From assembly GCF_000149955.1 (NCBI RefSeq), contig NC_030992.1, positions 1,457,073 through 1,521,072 on the forward strand: DNA of 64,000 bases. Direction: 5' to 3'. The notes below the pieces were generated by a model that saw only the letters and a program-made list of their open reading frames with translations, did not search any database and was not told where the DNA came from. A program made the translations under genes and the position numbers. The stretch is from Fusarium oxysporum f. sp. lycopersici 4287. Taxonomy: Eukaryota > Ascomycota > Sordariomycetes > Hypocreales > Nectriaceae. Positions 11,128 through 20,967 of this stretch are shown here, piece after piece; positions within the stretch are counted from its first letter, which is position 1, and every line of letters starts with the position of its first letter.

Positions 11128-12367
11128 GGATTCAAAGCAGAGGAGTCGATCAGGAATCAAGATTCAGCCAAATTGCGTCGAGGCAGTACTTTCAATGGAT
11201 CTAATCAAGGGAAATGTAGTGGAATGGCTGTCGTTGAGGAGGATGGCGCCCATGGAAGCATGTACAATTTAGACAGCTCCATCTCCTATGTGAAAGTTTG
11301 TAGAATTTACTTTCCTTGCTAGAGGACAAGGAACCAAAGGCATTATTCCCAGTTCATTAAAAGCTTTAGTGCACTTTGTGGTTGAGTTGGTATGTTTGCT
11401 TGAGACATATTTCATCCACAAAGAGGTAGCGCGACCTTTTGAACACACCAGGTCGAATGCTTGTTGTTTTACGAATAGATTACCATCTACAACCACTTCA
11501 TTAATTAAGCCCGGGCCCTTTTAATAAGTGTCGGCTTTGACCGTAAAGTGACTGTGATAGTAGTAGAATCTGAGTTCCCCTTAACGTGAGCAGTTATATC
11601 GGGAGAATCCTTAAATGTCGATAAGTATCCTGGATTCCATAAGCTTTGAAGTGTAAAGAAGAAATTCTAGGTCGGTCCTGGGTTCAGAGTATGGTAATAA
11701 CAGCGGTGAACATTTCTCCGTCTTGAATGGCATTTGGTTGACAAGGAGCGAGATTGGTCTCACTAGTTTCCAACAAGAAACAGGATTCGGATGATGGCCC
11801 CTTCTTGACGTATGAGAAATCCATTCTTTGAGACCACATTTCTAATAGCTGTTATGAATCCATATCGAGATTTGTATTCGGACTGCTACCCAGACTCAGG
11901 GGTAATTATTCATAGTTCTCCTGGCAGCCACCAGCGAAGCACCAAGATGTGCCTTATGTGGCTGGCAGGAATAAAAGAATAAACTCCAGAAAGAGAGAGA
12001 GAGTGTGTGTGTATGTGTGTATGTCAAGGCCAGAGATCTCTCTCAAGCAAGTCGCATGTCAAACTCTGCAGAAAAAGGGTACACGTACAATCTGAACATG
12101 TGTATATTACTTTTATTTCTCTGCGATAACGTTTCTTCCTCCCAAATTACCAAAGTTCATACAATGACATCTTGTCCTATCCATTGCTTGATTTCAATGT
12201 ATTCTTGTTCCCTTGTAGAGCGTAGCCATTTAATGTTACTTATCATCAGGGGAATTCGGCTTTCTTGCTCTTCTGTAACACATAATGCATTTGGCCTAAT
12301 CTCTTCAGCCATAGAATGTTATCTTTGTTCGGGGACACCCATAACCAGAGCAAACATCTCAGTCGCC
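11128..12367. other. Intergenic region
   Basis: About 1.2 kb follows the complex I gene. It has only short frames without resemblance to known families, plus a purine/GT microsatellite near 11991-12022. The region marks the passage from the conserved core to the decayed accessory block. Confidence 0.5.
11991..12022. repeat. AG/GT microsatellite
   Basis: A run of AGAGAG passes into GTGTGTGTATGTGTGTATG. It is a simple-sequence tract with no sign of function. Confidence 0.8.
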
Positions 12368-12836
12368 TTAGGCCAGCCACTGTTCATGAAGAGATCTGTT
12401 ACCGTATGTAAGTTCTGCAGGTGGCTTATCATGACGGTGCTTTTGCCGATATTGAAAGCAAGATAGGCATATCCGATTATTGGCTTGTTCGTGTATAAGG
12501 TTCGTGAACATCTGGTCAACACTGCACTGAGAGCAGACGACCCTTGCCGTTTTCCTGGAACCCATGTGACGCCACTGTCCCCTGTTGAAATTGACTTGCG
12601 GAGAACTGTTACTCGAGTTTCGAATGCAGGCAATTATCCCGTGCATCGGGTAGTGTCAGCTGACTGTCATATACAATACCGGCCTGCCAAGTTGTTGGGA
12701 GGACTGTCAAGTTCCATCTCATCGTCAAAAGATTTCTCGTGGCCACTGAAGGAAGAGTTCCATCCCAAGGAAGCCGCTTAACTGGTCTTCCTCTTCCTTT
12801 GCCACAATCTCTCCGTTCGTCCCTGCCTTCATCCAT
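12368..12836 (-). pseudogene. Fragment of a repeated CxxC-motif (zinc-finger-like) family, copy A
   Basis: Within a 92-codon minus-strand frame (12646-12368) lies a Cys-x2-Cys pair (VCSQC), a middle part (FTNLI) and a second pair in CLSCFQYRQKHRHDKPP. The spacing suits a four-cysteine zinc site followed by a basic Tyr/His tail. The same pattern recurs on the plus strand at about 62800-62970 (CALCG, YTNLIYG, CLSCF, YRQKHRHNKPP), so this is one member of a dispersed family. Here the upstream part is broken: the open frames at 12609-12836 and 12319-12633 are in other phases. The function is unknown. The motif could be a DNA- or RNA-binding finger, but that is inference. Confidence 0.5.
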
Positions 12837-13265
12837 TTGATGATCTCATGACGGGTGATCTTTCTGGCGTAACTCTTGTTGTAGTCCGAGACTTGGCGAG
12901 CCTCAACCGCGTCTTGGTTCGCACAGACGATCCCACAAGCCTCGTAGATATCGCCGATTGCCGGATCGATACCCGCGTTCTTGAGCGACGATAGTTTTGA
13001 TTGTGAGTCCCGGACTTTGGAGAGAATTTACGCTTGTTAGTCGTGAAGGGTTCCAGAGAAGTCAGCAGCCCCGTCCTTGAGGCGTACTGGTGATAAAGGC
13101 TTTATCTCGCCCTCTGAGGTTCTCTTTAGGGACTTTGGAGTCAAGTCCTGGTTCCATGTTCCAACGCAGGGATCGGACTCCTTGACCACCCTCTTTGGAG
13201 GAAGGGGCAAGGAAGAAGATCCCGTTAAGCCGTCCCAGCCACCCTCGAAGATGGGCTCCATATAA
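12760..13265 (-). pseudogene. Two-part gene fragment with a helical basic C-terminus
   Basis: An open frame at about 13016-12760 encodes a charged helical segment (AIGDIYEACGIVCANQDAVE, then QVSDYNKSYARKITRHEI, then IKWMKAG). It opens just after a plausible acceptor (ACTAAC branch site, then CCAAAG). An upstream frame from an ATG at about 13261 (MEPIFEGGWDGLTG, then a Lys/Pro/Ser-rich stretch) could be exon 1, but the phases do not join cleanly. The helical tail resembles the one at 19021-19215 (YNYDAAEIRRVRDYNRDNVR, then RAIKKWSQEG). I do not recognise the family, and the poor joining suggests a decayed copy. Confidence 0.35.
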
Positions 13266-13817
13266 CTTTGACTACATCTTGTCCGTAAGAAGTGGCTTGA
13301 TCGTGTGAAATATGTAGATAGCAATGTAGTTATCATATAGTTCGAATTTGCTGAAACATTTAGGATGAGCTATGCTTTGTCCTGGAGAAGGAGTCTCAGA
13401 AGTGCTCTCTTCAGCCATGGCTCGGATCCAGAGTGATGAGATGGGAGGGTGACATTGCTCCCGTTATGGGGTTAATATTTCTCGCTTTCAAAAGTGCACT
13501 TGGCTACCTCGGACCCTGACTCTGAAAGAGTCAGAGCATGCTTCTCGGCCACGAGATTTCTTTCAGAATTGGTCATGCAAGGAGTAGTAGATGATATAGA
13601 AAGGGGGAGATTTTGAATCTCGAGGTCTTTAATGGAAGAGGTTTGGGCAGGGCGGCGATCGATGAGAGTGGAGGTTGATGCAAAGAATGGGAGCGCAGGG
13701 AGAATAACAGTCTATATGGTTGATATTGTGTGTGTGTGGGTGTATTCATAACTGGTAGTGGTGATGGGGAGCGGAGAAATACTTTTGTAACGAAGAAATG
13801 CCCGGAATTAGACCCGA

Positions 13818-13890
13818 GTTTATGATAATACTTAGGATAACTTTAGGATCTAGACAAAAGTTTTAGGGAAGTTAATCCTAAGTTTAGTAC
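13818..13890. repeat. Left block of an AT-rich inverted motif
   Basis: The sequence GTTTATGATAATACTTAGGA followed by TAAC (13818-13841) is, with an internal indel, the reverse complement of the block at 17026-17060. A direct-orientation copy (AATCCTAAGTTTAGT) follows at about 13874-13889. The two blocks flank the helicase remnant and could be decayed terminal inverted repeats. Confidence 0.4.
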
Positions 13891-14510
13891 TGTTAGCAAT
13901 GCAGCAACGAAATCAATGCGATTCTCAGCACTGCTTGCCATCTGCTGCCGGCTCCATGTTTGTGGAAATCCTTTACTACTACGGATATTTCTTCTCTTCT
14001 ACCAACAACTTCCGACTAGGTACCTGGCAAGCAAACAACCCACGGGAGTTGCCAGTTGAACAAATGCTTTTATAAAACATGCCAGGGGTGCCAGTTGTGT
14101 TAAATATCGCCTGAGCAGGGCAGAGTGGAGGCCACTCATCGGAGTAAGCAGAAAGTGAGCTGCATAAAATGGGTTTGTCATTACTTCCATTAACAAATAG
14201 AGACCTCTCCTTCAAGATACTCGCAGTATTCACCCCTCAAGCGGTGGTGACAAACACTGTTAGAGTGGTTGCACAGTTTCTGCTTCCGCATCTTACTCCT
14301 CCAACACACACTCACAGGCTGCAAAGCATATTTGGACGGCCAAAAATAATTCATCAAGCCATCTGAGGCCTTTACCTTTTTATTCTCCCTGGAGACACTT
14401 TCTCGGTCAAAGGCTTTCCCGCCGACAGGCTCTGCCTGCGCCTCAAACAGGCCGCACTCAATACCCGCGGAGAGTCTCCAGCCTATTTTCAAGATGATAT
14501 TGGATGATAG

Positions 14511-14805
14511 TATCCTAATATCATCATAAACTATTAAAGTGCTCGTGGATTGAGGCCACTTGCTCAGTTGGATCTTAAGGTTCAAGGCAGCAGCTGTGTG
14601 ATCTGTTGAGACTTAACATTAAGGTTATCGTGTTTTTTTTTTTTGGCGTAGTGTATGACGCCTTATATTGTGTTGTGTTGAAAACAAACATCTTATTTTG
14701 TTATTTTGCTTTAAGGCCTTTGGCTTCACATCATGCGTTGCTAGATGGGCATATTGACTTTTAAAACTATTAAAGTAAGTATCCTAACATCACCATAAAT
14801 ATCCT
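14511..14805 (+). repeat. Two copies of TATCCTAAYATCAYCATAAA
   Basis: The motif occurs as TATCCTAATATCATCATAAA at about 14511-14530 and as TATCCTAACATCACCATAAA at about 14782-14801, each close to an ACTATTAAAG sequence. The second copy lies about 45 bp upstream of the first ATG of the helicase remnant. The purpose is unknown. Confidence 0.5.
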
Positions 14806-14847
14806 CATTAATTCCCCACCAGACCACACAACACGCGCCCTCTACCA

Positions 14848-16990
14848 ATGGTGCCAGCAGAGGCGCAGAATGAAACGGATGCCAGGTTGCCGCCAGGTCT
14901 CCTCACTTCGACCTTAGTCATGTCCCTCAAAACCGTGCGCCCTATATATAAAAGCGATTTCGTGGATGAAGAAACTCTCGAGACACTCTACGACCAAGTG
15001 CTCATCGAAATCTACGAACGGGCCGGCATCACTAGTTTCCTTCACGGACATCTTCCAAACTACCACAAAGCTACTCGCAAGATGTTAATGGGTGGCCATG
15101 GTCTGCTTGGGGCAGACTACTCACGAAGTCCCCCTAACTACAGAACTTTCCGCAGACAGGCCGAACACGTCTCTGAAGTCGAGAAAGCAAAAGTCTCCCC
15201 TGCCGTCCTCGAGGGTTGCTTAACCAGAACAACGTTTCGATGATCTGCAACAAGCAAGTTGTCAAGTGGCTGAACCTAGCGATCAAGATGCCCAAGTACC
15301 AAAATGAAACCTTGATGAACATCATCAACCCAGAAGTCAAAGTCCTCATGAGAGATGAGAAACGAGTTTCCTCTGACAGTTTTAACGGATGGAGAACCTG
15401 TGCCCAGCTTCTGGGTACCTATCCATAAATCCCGAGCGGAACTTTCATCACCCGCATATCGAAGTTGGTATTATCAGGTACAGCCTTGTAGCAAGGCCCA
15501 GATGACAAGAGTACTACGCAGCAAGGACCAGATTACTAGTCAGCGCAATCTGACTTCTTCATTAATACTCCGAATTGCAAGTCCAGTTCCTTCCTGTGAA
15601 CTTCCAAAGATGCGAAGAATCCTAAACTGCACCGCCGATCGCACTTACAGAGACCGACACATCTCTTGATATCGCCTCCAACCCCTCAAAGGCGGCTGTT
15701 ACTCAACACACCAATCAATGCCTTACTGCAGCAGGCATTTAATGAGAAGTCTCCCACACGAGTCAAGTGTTCACTCTATGAGTACGCACGATCCAAGGCT
15801 ACTGATGAGCCTGAGACTTGGTCTGACGTACATTATGTTTGAAATGAGCTGGTCAACAACCCTGACTGGTATGCTCTGAACAAGACCAAGCATCATGAGG
15901 CTTTTCAAAGGCTTATGCTTACCGCTATCGATGACGTAGACATTACCTTTGGTACACCTGTCGCTTTGGCAGAGCTGACAACTATCACAACTGGTTTCCA
16001 GACGAGGCGGCGCGACTAAATGAGAATACGTCTCTATAGCTTCAGTCATCACTGAGCATTTTCGTTGGAGATACAAAACAGTTCTCACCCATGGCTCTTG
16101 CTCATGGCCAGTCGGATTTCAAGTCTGTTTACAGCCCTTAGCGAGAAGTCAGTTCTTCGAACGGATGGAAGCCACCGGCGATGTCACGTTTGTGCTCAAG
16201 CGTAACCATCGTGCCAGGCGCCATGCTGCCGAGTTCGTGATCGAGGCGTTCTGTGGCCGCGATATCTCCATCGTCTATCGGGATCCTACCGAAGTCACTA
16301 CATCCCTCCATGAGTAGTTGAGGGCAACACCATCATGACCCGCCCCAAAGAGCCACAGGAGACCTTTGTCGATTTCTCGTTCACCAAACATTACCATCTG
16401 AACCACGTCATGCAGCTGATCATCCAAATGTACCGCGACAGTAAGATCCTGAATGCAGCCAGAACATGGCGTTTCATGTGGGATGCGGTTTTGCTCTAAT
16501 CATCACTGGTTACAAAGCGCAGAAGAATATATATCAAGGACCTCTGGCTAAAGTATATGTGGTGAAGATGCCCAACGGCCTTTTCGATATTCGAACTGCC
16601 GACGGATCTCCAAGCTTTGATGCCACCATCTTCGACACTGGGATCGGCTGGGGCTTCACAGCCAAGAATCCCGCCTCACTGTCGCATTGAGCCGGGCCAA
16701 AACAGGCACCAACATTGTGGGCCAAGAATAAGAACTGTACAGCACCTCCCTTATCGATGCTCATTGAGTACCTGGAAGAGCGTTAGTCGTTCATAGAAAT
16801 CTCTATCAAGGTCAATTTCACTATGAGGGCCATCATGTGTGAGAACTGTATCCAGCCAGGTCCGTTCATGGATGAGAACCTTTACAAATCTCGTTGTGTT
16901 CGATGCAAGTGTAGGCGCCGCATAACTTGCGATGCCAGATGGGCTGTTTGGCTTCTTGGAAAAAGGAGGCTGGGTCTGTATCAAGATCTT
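14848..16990 (+). pseudogene. Decayed SF1 (UPF1/DNA2-like) helicase gene
   Basis: Coding-like segments in shifting frames run left to right. They are an N-terminal 131-codon frame (14848-15243); a stretch with DVDITFGTPVALAELTT near 15940-15990, like the motif that follows Ia/Ib in UPF1-type helicases; VLKRNHRARRHAAEFV near 16187-16235, in the place of the family's QYRMHP region; LIITGYKAQ at about 16497-16523, like motif IV/V (VITPYKAQ); and LTVALSRAKTGTNIVG at 16675-16722, a good motif VI. Frameshifts and stops separate these blocks, so no intact protein can be made. A later piece (16823-17035) has CENC and CVRCKCRRR cysteine pairs. I could not place the Walker A motif. Identification rests on order and spacing of motifs; the origin is open. 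Confidence 0.5.
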
Positions 16991-17025
16991 GGCCGATCTT
17001 GTTACTGCCCCAAAGTTATCATAAT

Positions 17026-17100
17026 GTTATCCTAAGTTTAGGCCTAATATAATCATAAATTATACGAATTTTATATAGTTATCCTAAGTTTAGGGCTAAT
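17026..17100. repeat. Right block of the AT-rich inverted motif
   Basis: GTTATCCTAAGTTTAGGCCT then AATATAATCATAAATT (17026-17061) is followed by a second GTTATCCTAAGTTTAGGGCT at 17078-17097. The block is inverted relative to 13818-13841 and lies just beyond the end of the helicase remnant. Confidence 0.45.
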
Positions 17101-17416
17101 TGTGCATTTCTTGGAGTCCTACGAACGACACGAGTCATCCGTTCCTCATTTCAATATCTGAGTAGTTGATAGCATTGGCTCTTAGCAACATTCAACCTCG
17201 TTAATGGTACTAAAAGTGTCAACGAATTTGTCAAAATCAATGGTCAAGTGCCTGATAATGCCAATGCATACAGCTCACGGCCCTGTAGCCTTTAGTGATA
17301 TGTAACTTACTGAGTGATGTCTAATAGATTAATGGCACCACCTTGACCCTCGGTGATAAATATATCACTCACTACTCAATGGAAGGACGCAAAACTTTCA
17401 TGCGCAAACCTAAAGG

Positions 17417-17743
17417 ATGTTATCCTTGACGCGACCGACGGTCAAGGATATAGAGGATGCTTTCAGCCAAGCGATCAACACGAGAGAAACAGGATCGGCA
17501 CCAACAACAAGTAAGTCTGCAAGCACCATACGCAGAAGTATATTCGGCAAGTCTCTATCTAATACTGGCTTGATTGCTCAACCTTTTATTCAACGGGAGT
17601 CCTTGCGAGCGACTTTACCAGCTGCACGGCGGAGTTCTGGTCAACAATCAACGCTCGACGAGGCGCTCGCCCACCTCAAAGATCAGCCTTCATGGTTTTT
17701 AGGAGATAATCACTATGGAAAGAAAGCAGCAGGTTCAGGATAG
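17417..17743 (+). CDS. Small hypothetical protein, 108 aa
   Basis: An intact frame from ATG to TAG encodes a Ser/Thr/Arg-rich N-terminal half and a more structured end (STLDEALAHLKDQPSWFLGD). I see no domain. Its position between decayed genes suggests a surviving piece of a larger broken gene. Real expression is uncertain. Confidence 0.3.
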   Translation: MLSLTRPTVKDIEDAFSQAINTRETGSAPTTSKSASTIRRSIFGKSLSNTGLIAQPFIQRESLRATLPAARRSSGQQSTLDEALAHLKDQPSWFLGDNHYGKKAAGSG

Positions 17744-17845
17744 AAGGCCTAGCCACATAGCATAAGTATCTGTGCATCCGGATAACTCAATGATCGAGAG
17801 AATTTACTGAAGCTATCTGGCATTGATATGGATCGCAAAAAGTAA

Positions 17846-17935
17846 CTCCGGTACAGGGAATCGAACCCTGGGCTCCGCGGAACTGATCTCTCAGGTTATG
17901 AGAGCGCGAAATGTTAGCCACTACACCATACCGGA
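17846..17935 (-). tRNA. tRNA-Glu (anticodon CTC) with an 18-nt intron
   Basis: Read on the minus strand, the acceptor stem TCCGGTA pairs with TACCGGA, followed by discriminator G. The T arm holds GGTTCGATTCC (B box), and the D arm TGGTGTAGTGG is typical of eukaryotic tRNA-Glu. The anticodon stem TCGCG pairs with CGCGG, and the loop reads C-T-CTC-A. After position 37 comes an intron of about 18 nt (TAACCTGAGAGATCAGTT), which can pair with the anticodon loop as tRNA introns usually do. A TTTTT terminator follows at 17840-17836. It sits alone in decayed DNA and appears structurally intact. Confidence 0.9.
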
Positions 17936-18155
17936 TAGATCTGATGCTTCGTTGATGAATGTGGCATTGGGGGCCAACAAATCGACACGCCCGCACGGTT
18001 TGCCAACCCACAAGAGGTCTACTACCTTAGTTCTATACAAAGCTCAGTACTGTTGGGGGGCAGAGCCATGCATACTGTAACTTCCGACACTGGCTCGATT
18101 GTCGAATGACTTGGATTCTCAAGTCTAATATCTATCTTTCAGTTATACAATCGCA

Positions 18156-18830
18156 TTACAGCATCCAGAGCAGAAGCCCAGTCCTTAAAGGTTTCTTCAA
18201 GGAAGCTTCGAAAGCCCTTGATAGTAAGTATGGGGGGTTCGCAACCTTCGAGAGTTCGGAGTACATCTGAAATAGAGGATGGACCTCCCCGAATACCAAG
18301 TCTTCAGGCCCATCGGCATCCTGGCCAGCTGGCTGAGACGCAGATCGAGATACGTCACTCAACACATACTCTTTAGTTAATTCTTCGTCTTCGATACAGG
18401 CAGGGAGCTGGTGGCAGTTAAAGTTGAGTCGAGGAGGTCCATATCCCGGAGGACCATAGCCAAGGGGACCACCATTACTAGTAGAACCACGTTCAGTAGG
18501 GCCAGGATCATTACGGTCAATAGAGCCACGACGACGCTGGGGAGGAGATTGGCTTCGGGGATGTTGGTAGCGATACTTATAACGATGATGCTGGTAAGGG
18601 GATTGACCATCAGCAAGTCGCTCTTCAGAGTAGTAGTCAGGGGACTTATAGGGGCATTGGTGGTGAGAAACAGCGTCCTAAGCTGGTTCTGGGTAAAGAG
18701 TTCACCCCACGAGCGATTGTCACAGTATCGGATTGGAACCGGTTTTTGACTGACGTATTCTCTGGGTGGAACACCTTGCAATGAGCTCCCAAGGACCCTA
18801 TTCTTAGCAACAAGTCAATTCACGACAGTC
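18156..18830 (-). pseudogene. Broken gene with a Pro/Gly/Arg-rich segment, family unknown
   Basis: On the minus strand an open frame of about 180 codons ends at a TAA at 18156. It starts near CPYKSPDYYSEERLADG at about 18695, passes through SQSPPQRRRGSIDRND and GYGPPGYGPPRLNFNC, and ends in a structured segment (EVHPLFQMYSELSKVANPPY). Upstream in another frame (about 18823-18660) lies REYVSQKPVPIRYCDNRSWG. The two may be joined by an intron with acceptor CTTAG near 18706, but no convincing donor is seen. The coding quality is good, so this was a real gene. It has no intact start. I do not recognise it. Confidence 0.4.
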
Positions 18831-18871
18831 ATATCGTCGTCGGCAAACTCAATGTTACTCTCCCACTCGCC

Positions 18872-19215
18872 ATGGAACAGATTAAGTCAGGTGTCACGGA
18901 GCAACGACCCGAACGCTGTGCAAACACACCGGTCTATTTTGGACTTACCCTCAACTACGAAGCTGGCTCTATTTTTGGATCTGGAAAGACGAAGGCGGTT
19001 CTAACCTACACTCTGACAATGTGCGTCTGGACCCTGACATGGACGATGTTAAGATCCGTGCGGAAGCGATTTACAACTACGACGCTGCCGAAATACGACG
19101 AGTAAGGGACTATAACAGGGACAATGTAAGGGCCAACGCTCGCCGTGCAATCAAGAAGTGGTCGCAGGAAGGATCACATAAACGCAACGATGAAGACTCA
19201 TTCTATTGGAACTGA
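18872..19215 (+). pseudogene. Fragment with helical basic C-terminus (second copy of the tail seen near 12.8 kb)
   Basis: Two overlapping plus-strand frames, one from 18872 (MEQIKSGVTEQRPERCANTP) and one from 19021, need a frameshift near 19010-19025 to join. The second encodes DPDMDDVKIRAEAIYNYDAA, then RDYNRDNVRANARRAIKKWS and a stop at 19213-19215. The tail resembles the minus-strand segment at 12760-13016. I do not know the function. Confidence 0.4.
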
Positions 19216-20967
19216 GTTATTAGTAAATTCCCCAGGGCATTCTGTCGAATAAACGTAGCCAGTATCCCTTTTACTCACGTCACCCATCATGAGGCTACTT
19301 TTATCAACCTGGAATGACTTGAGATCTGCACCTTTATGTTGCTGAAGGTTCGACTTAAACACATCTCACGTTACCGCCTAGATGCCTCACTGAAGTGCTT
19401 TCTGTTGACGAATAGTCAGCCTTCTTTCTAAGCAGCAAGCCGTCGTCAGGGTATTGCAAAATATCTTCACGAGTTTCAAGAGCCATCGGAAATTGACCAG
19501 CAAAGTGATTCAGGGGTATGCTAAGACCTTCTACACTCCACAAATACTGGCTGGAAGAAAACAATATTGAATGCATCTACATGAACTACCGCCGGAAACC
19601 TGCACTGGGGTCTGTCGGGTTTAGTTCAGGTTCTTGGAGGTCTTCCCCTTGCGGTGCCGTGGCACTGTCAACGACTGTCAACAACTGTCAACAGAATCAC
19701 CCACGGCCGATAACCCCCTACCTTAGGGCAACCGAACCCCCTTTTCGTATGTACACAGAGTTGAATTGTTGCTGCAGAAACAAAATCCTGCTCTGCTGCC
19801 TCTCTCGCTACAAAACTTCTCCCTCCTCCTCTTCCCTCCTCCCCTCTCATTTCACCTCAGCATCAGCACCACCACAACCTGGTAAGTACAGTATTCCCAA
19901 AGGCGCACCTTCGATTTATTGAGGACAAAATAACTCTGATACTTAGAGATAACAGTGACAGCTGTTTCCCTGTCCCGCGATGTTGGGGGTCGCTCAAGAA
20001 GAGGAGGAGAATAAGTCCGATGGACAATCCCCAAGCCAGCAAGAGCATGCTCTGGTAATTGCCACTCATTTCTGAGTAAAAGACAGGGCCTAAGTAACTG
20101 GTCCCCTCTGGCTCGCAACCAATTGCACCGCATTTCGTGCTGGCATCGATTGCGGAGTTTTCTTTTATCCAACCTCTCTTCTAATGAGACACACCCTACC
20201 CAAATAAGAAACTTGTAAGTACCTACCTACACCAAGCAAATCATGACAATATACAAAATGCTAACTGCCCAGGATTTGATCTGATCAGATACAAACAGAT
20301 ATGGATTCTTCAGATCACTGTCCTACGACAACAAAACACCCGTCTCTTCACATAATCATTGGCTTTTCATTTCTATACCCAACATCAAAACCAAAATGAA
20401 AAAGGCCTTCTCCGCAGCTCTGTGTTGCACATCGCGTTTATCACACAAAGCATGCGCTTTTCTTGCATGAATATTCTACGTTCGTTTTGTTTCCCAGATC
20501 AGCAATACAACTCTTTCACAAAATCCCTTCACAAACCCCAGCTCGGATCTACATATCTACAGTGACCCGAGGATAATCTGCATGGCATGAAAATTGCTGG
20601 TTGGTTGGCTCAAAAAGCAACATGAGCCAGAGACTCGTCCTTATTGTCTCTGGTATACCTCGTGCAATAATAAACTTTGCACCAGGTTTGAGACGCGCGT
20701 CGGACGAAACGCGCTTAACTGTACCTCGTCCATCACCACGTTGCCCCCCGACTTTCGGGTTGGTGTTTGGGTTTTATTTCTTTTCGCCTTCAATGACTAC
20801 TATCGACTGTCAACAACTGTCATATGAATCATCGAACAACACCACCACTATTTCCGTGACTTTCTGTGCCTTCTCGACCCCCCCCCTAACAACTTCCCAC
20901 ACCTTCACGAACTCATATCTGTCATCATTTGCCTCCGCGAGCTCATTCTTATCATCGTTTGTATAGG
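19216..20967. other. Spacer with repeated ACTGTCAAC motifs
   Basis: No convincing gene is present. CT-rich tracts (about 19795-19870, 20870-20960) look like leader or promoter sequence. GGTAAGT occurs at 19881-19887 and again as GTAAGT near 20216. A 19-mer, CGACTGTCAACAACTGTCA, occurs at both 19672-19690 and 20804-20822. Confidence 0.4.
19664..19692. repeat. Tandem ACTGTCAAC units
   Basis: Three imperfect 10-bp units (ACTGTCAACG, ACTGTCAACA, ACTGTCAAC) stand side by side. Two of them recur at 20804-20822. Confidence 0.6.

Larger units (their letters stand above)
13337..14847. other. AT-rich spacer with repeated TATCCTAA/ATCATAAA motifs
   Basis: There is no credible gene. A frame of 131 codons (14585-14190, minus) has no family resemblance. 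The stretch includes a GT-rich tract near 13725-13742, a poly-T tract near 14632-14644, and several copies of an AT-rich motif described separately. It is the left flank of the helicase remnant. Confidence 0.5.

Noticed and set aside
14190..14585. 131-codon minus-strand frame
   Set aside because: No family resemblance, rich in rare-looking residues, and it crosses the AT-rich repeat motif. Treated as non-coding.
18411..18749. 112-codon plus-strand frame rich in Ile/Val/Thr/Arg
   Set aside because: It is the antisense of the Pro/Gly/Arg-rich minus-strand gene fragment, which has far better coding character.
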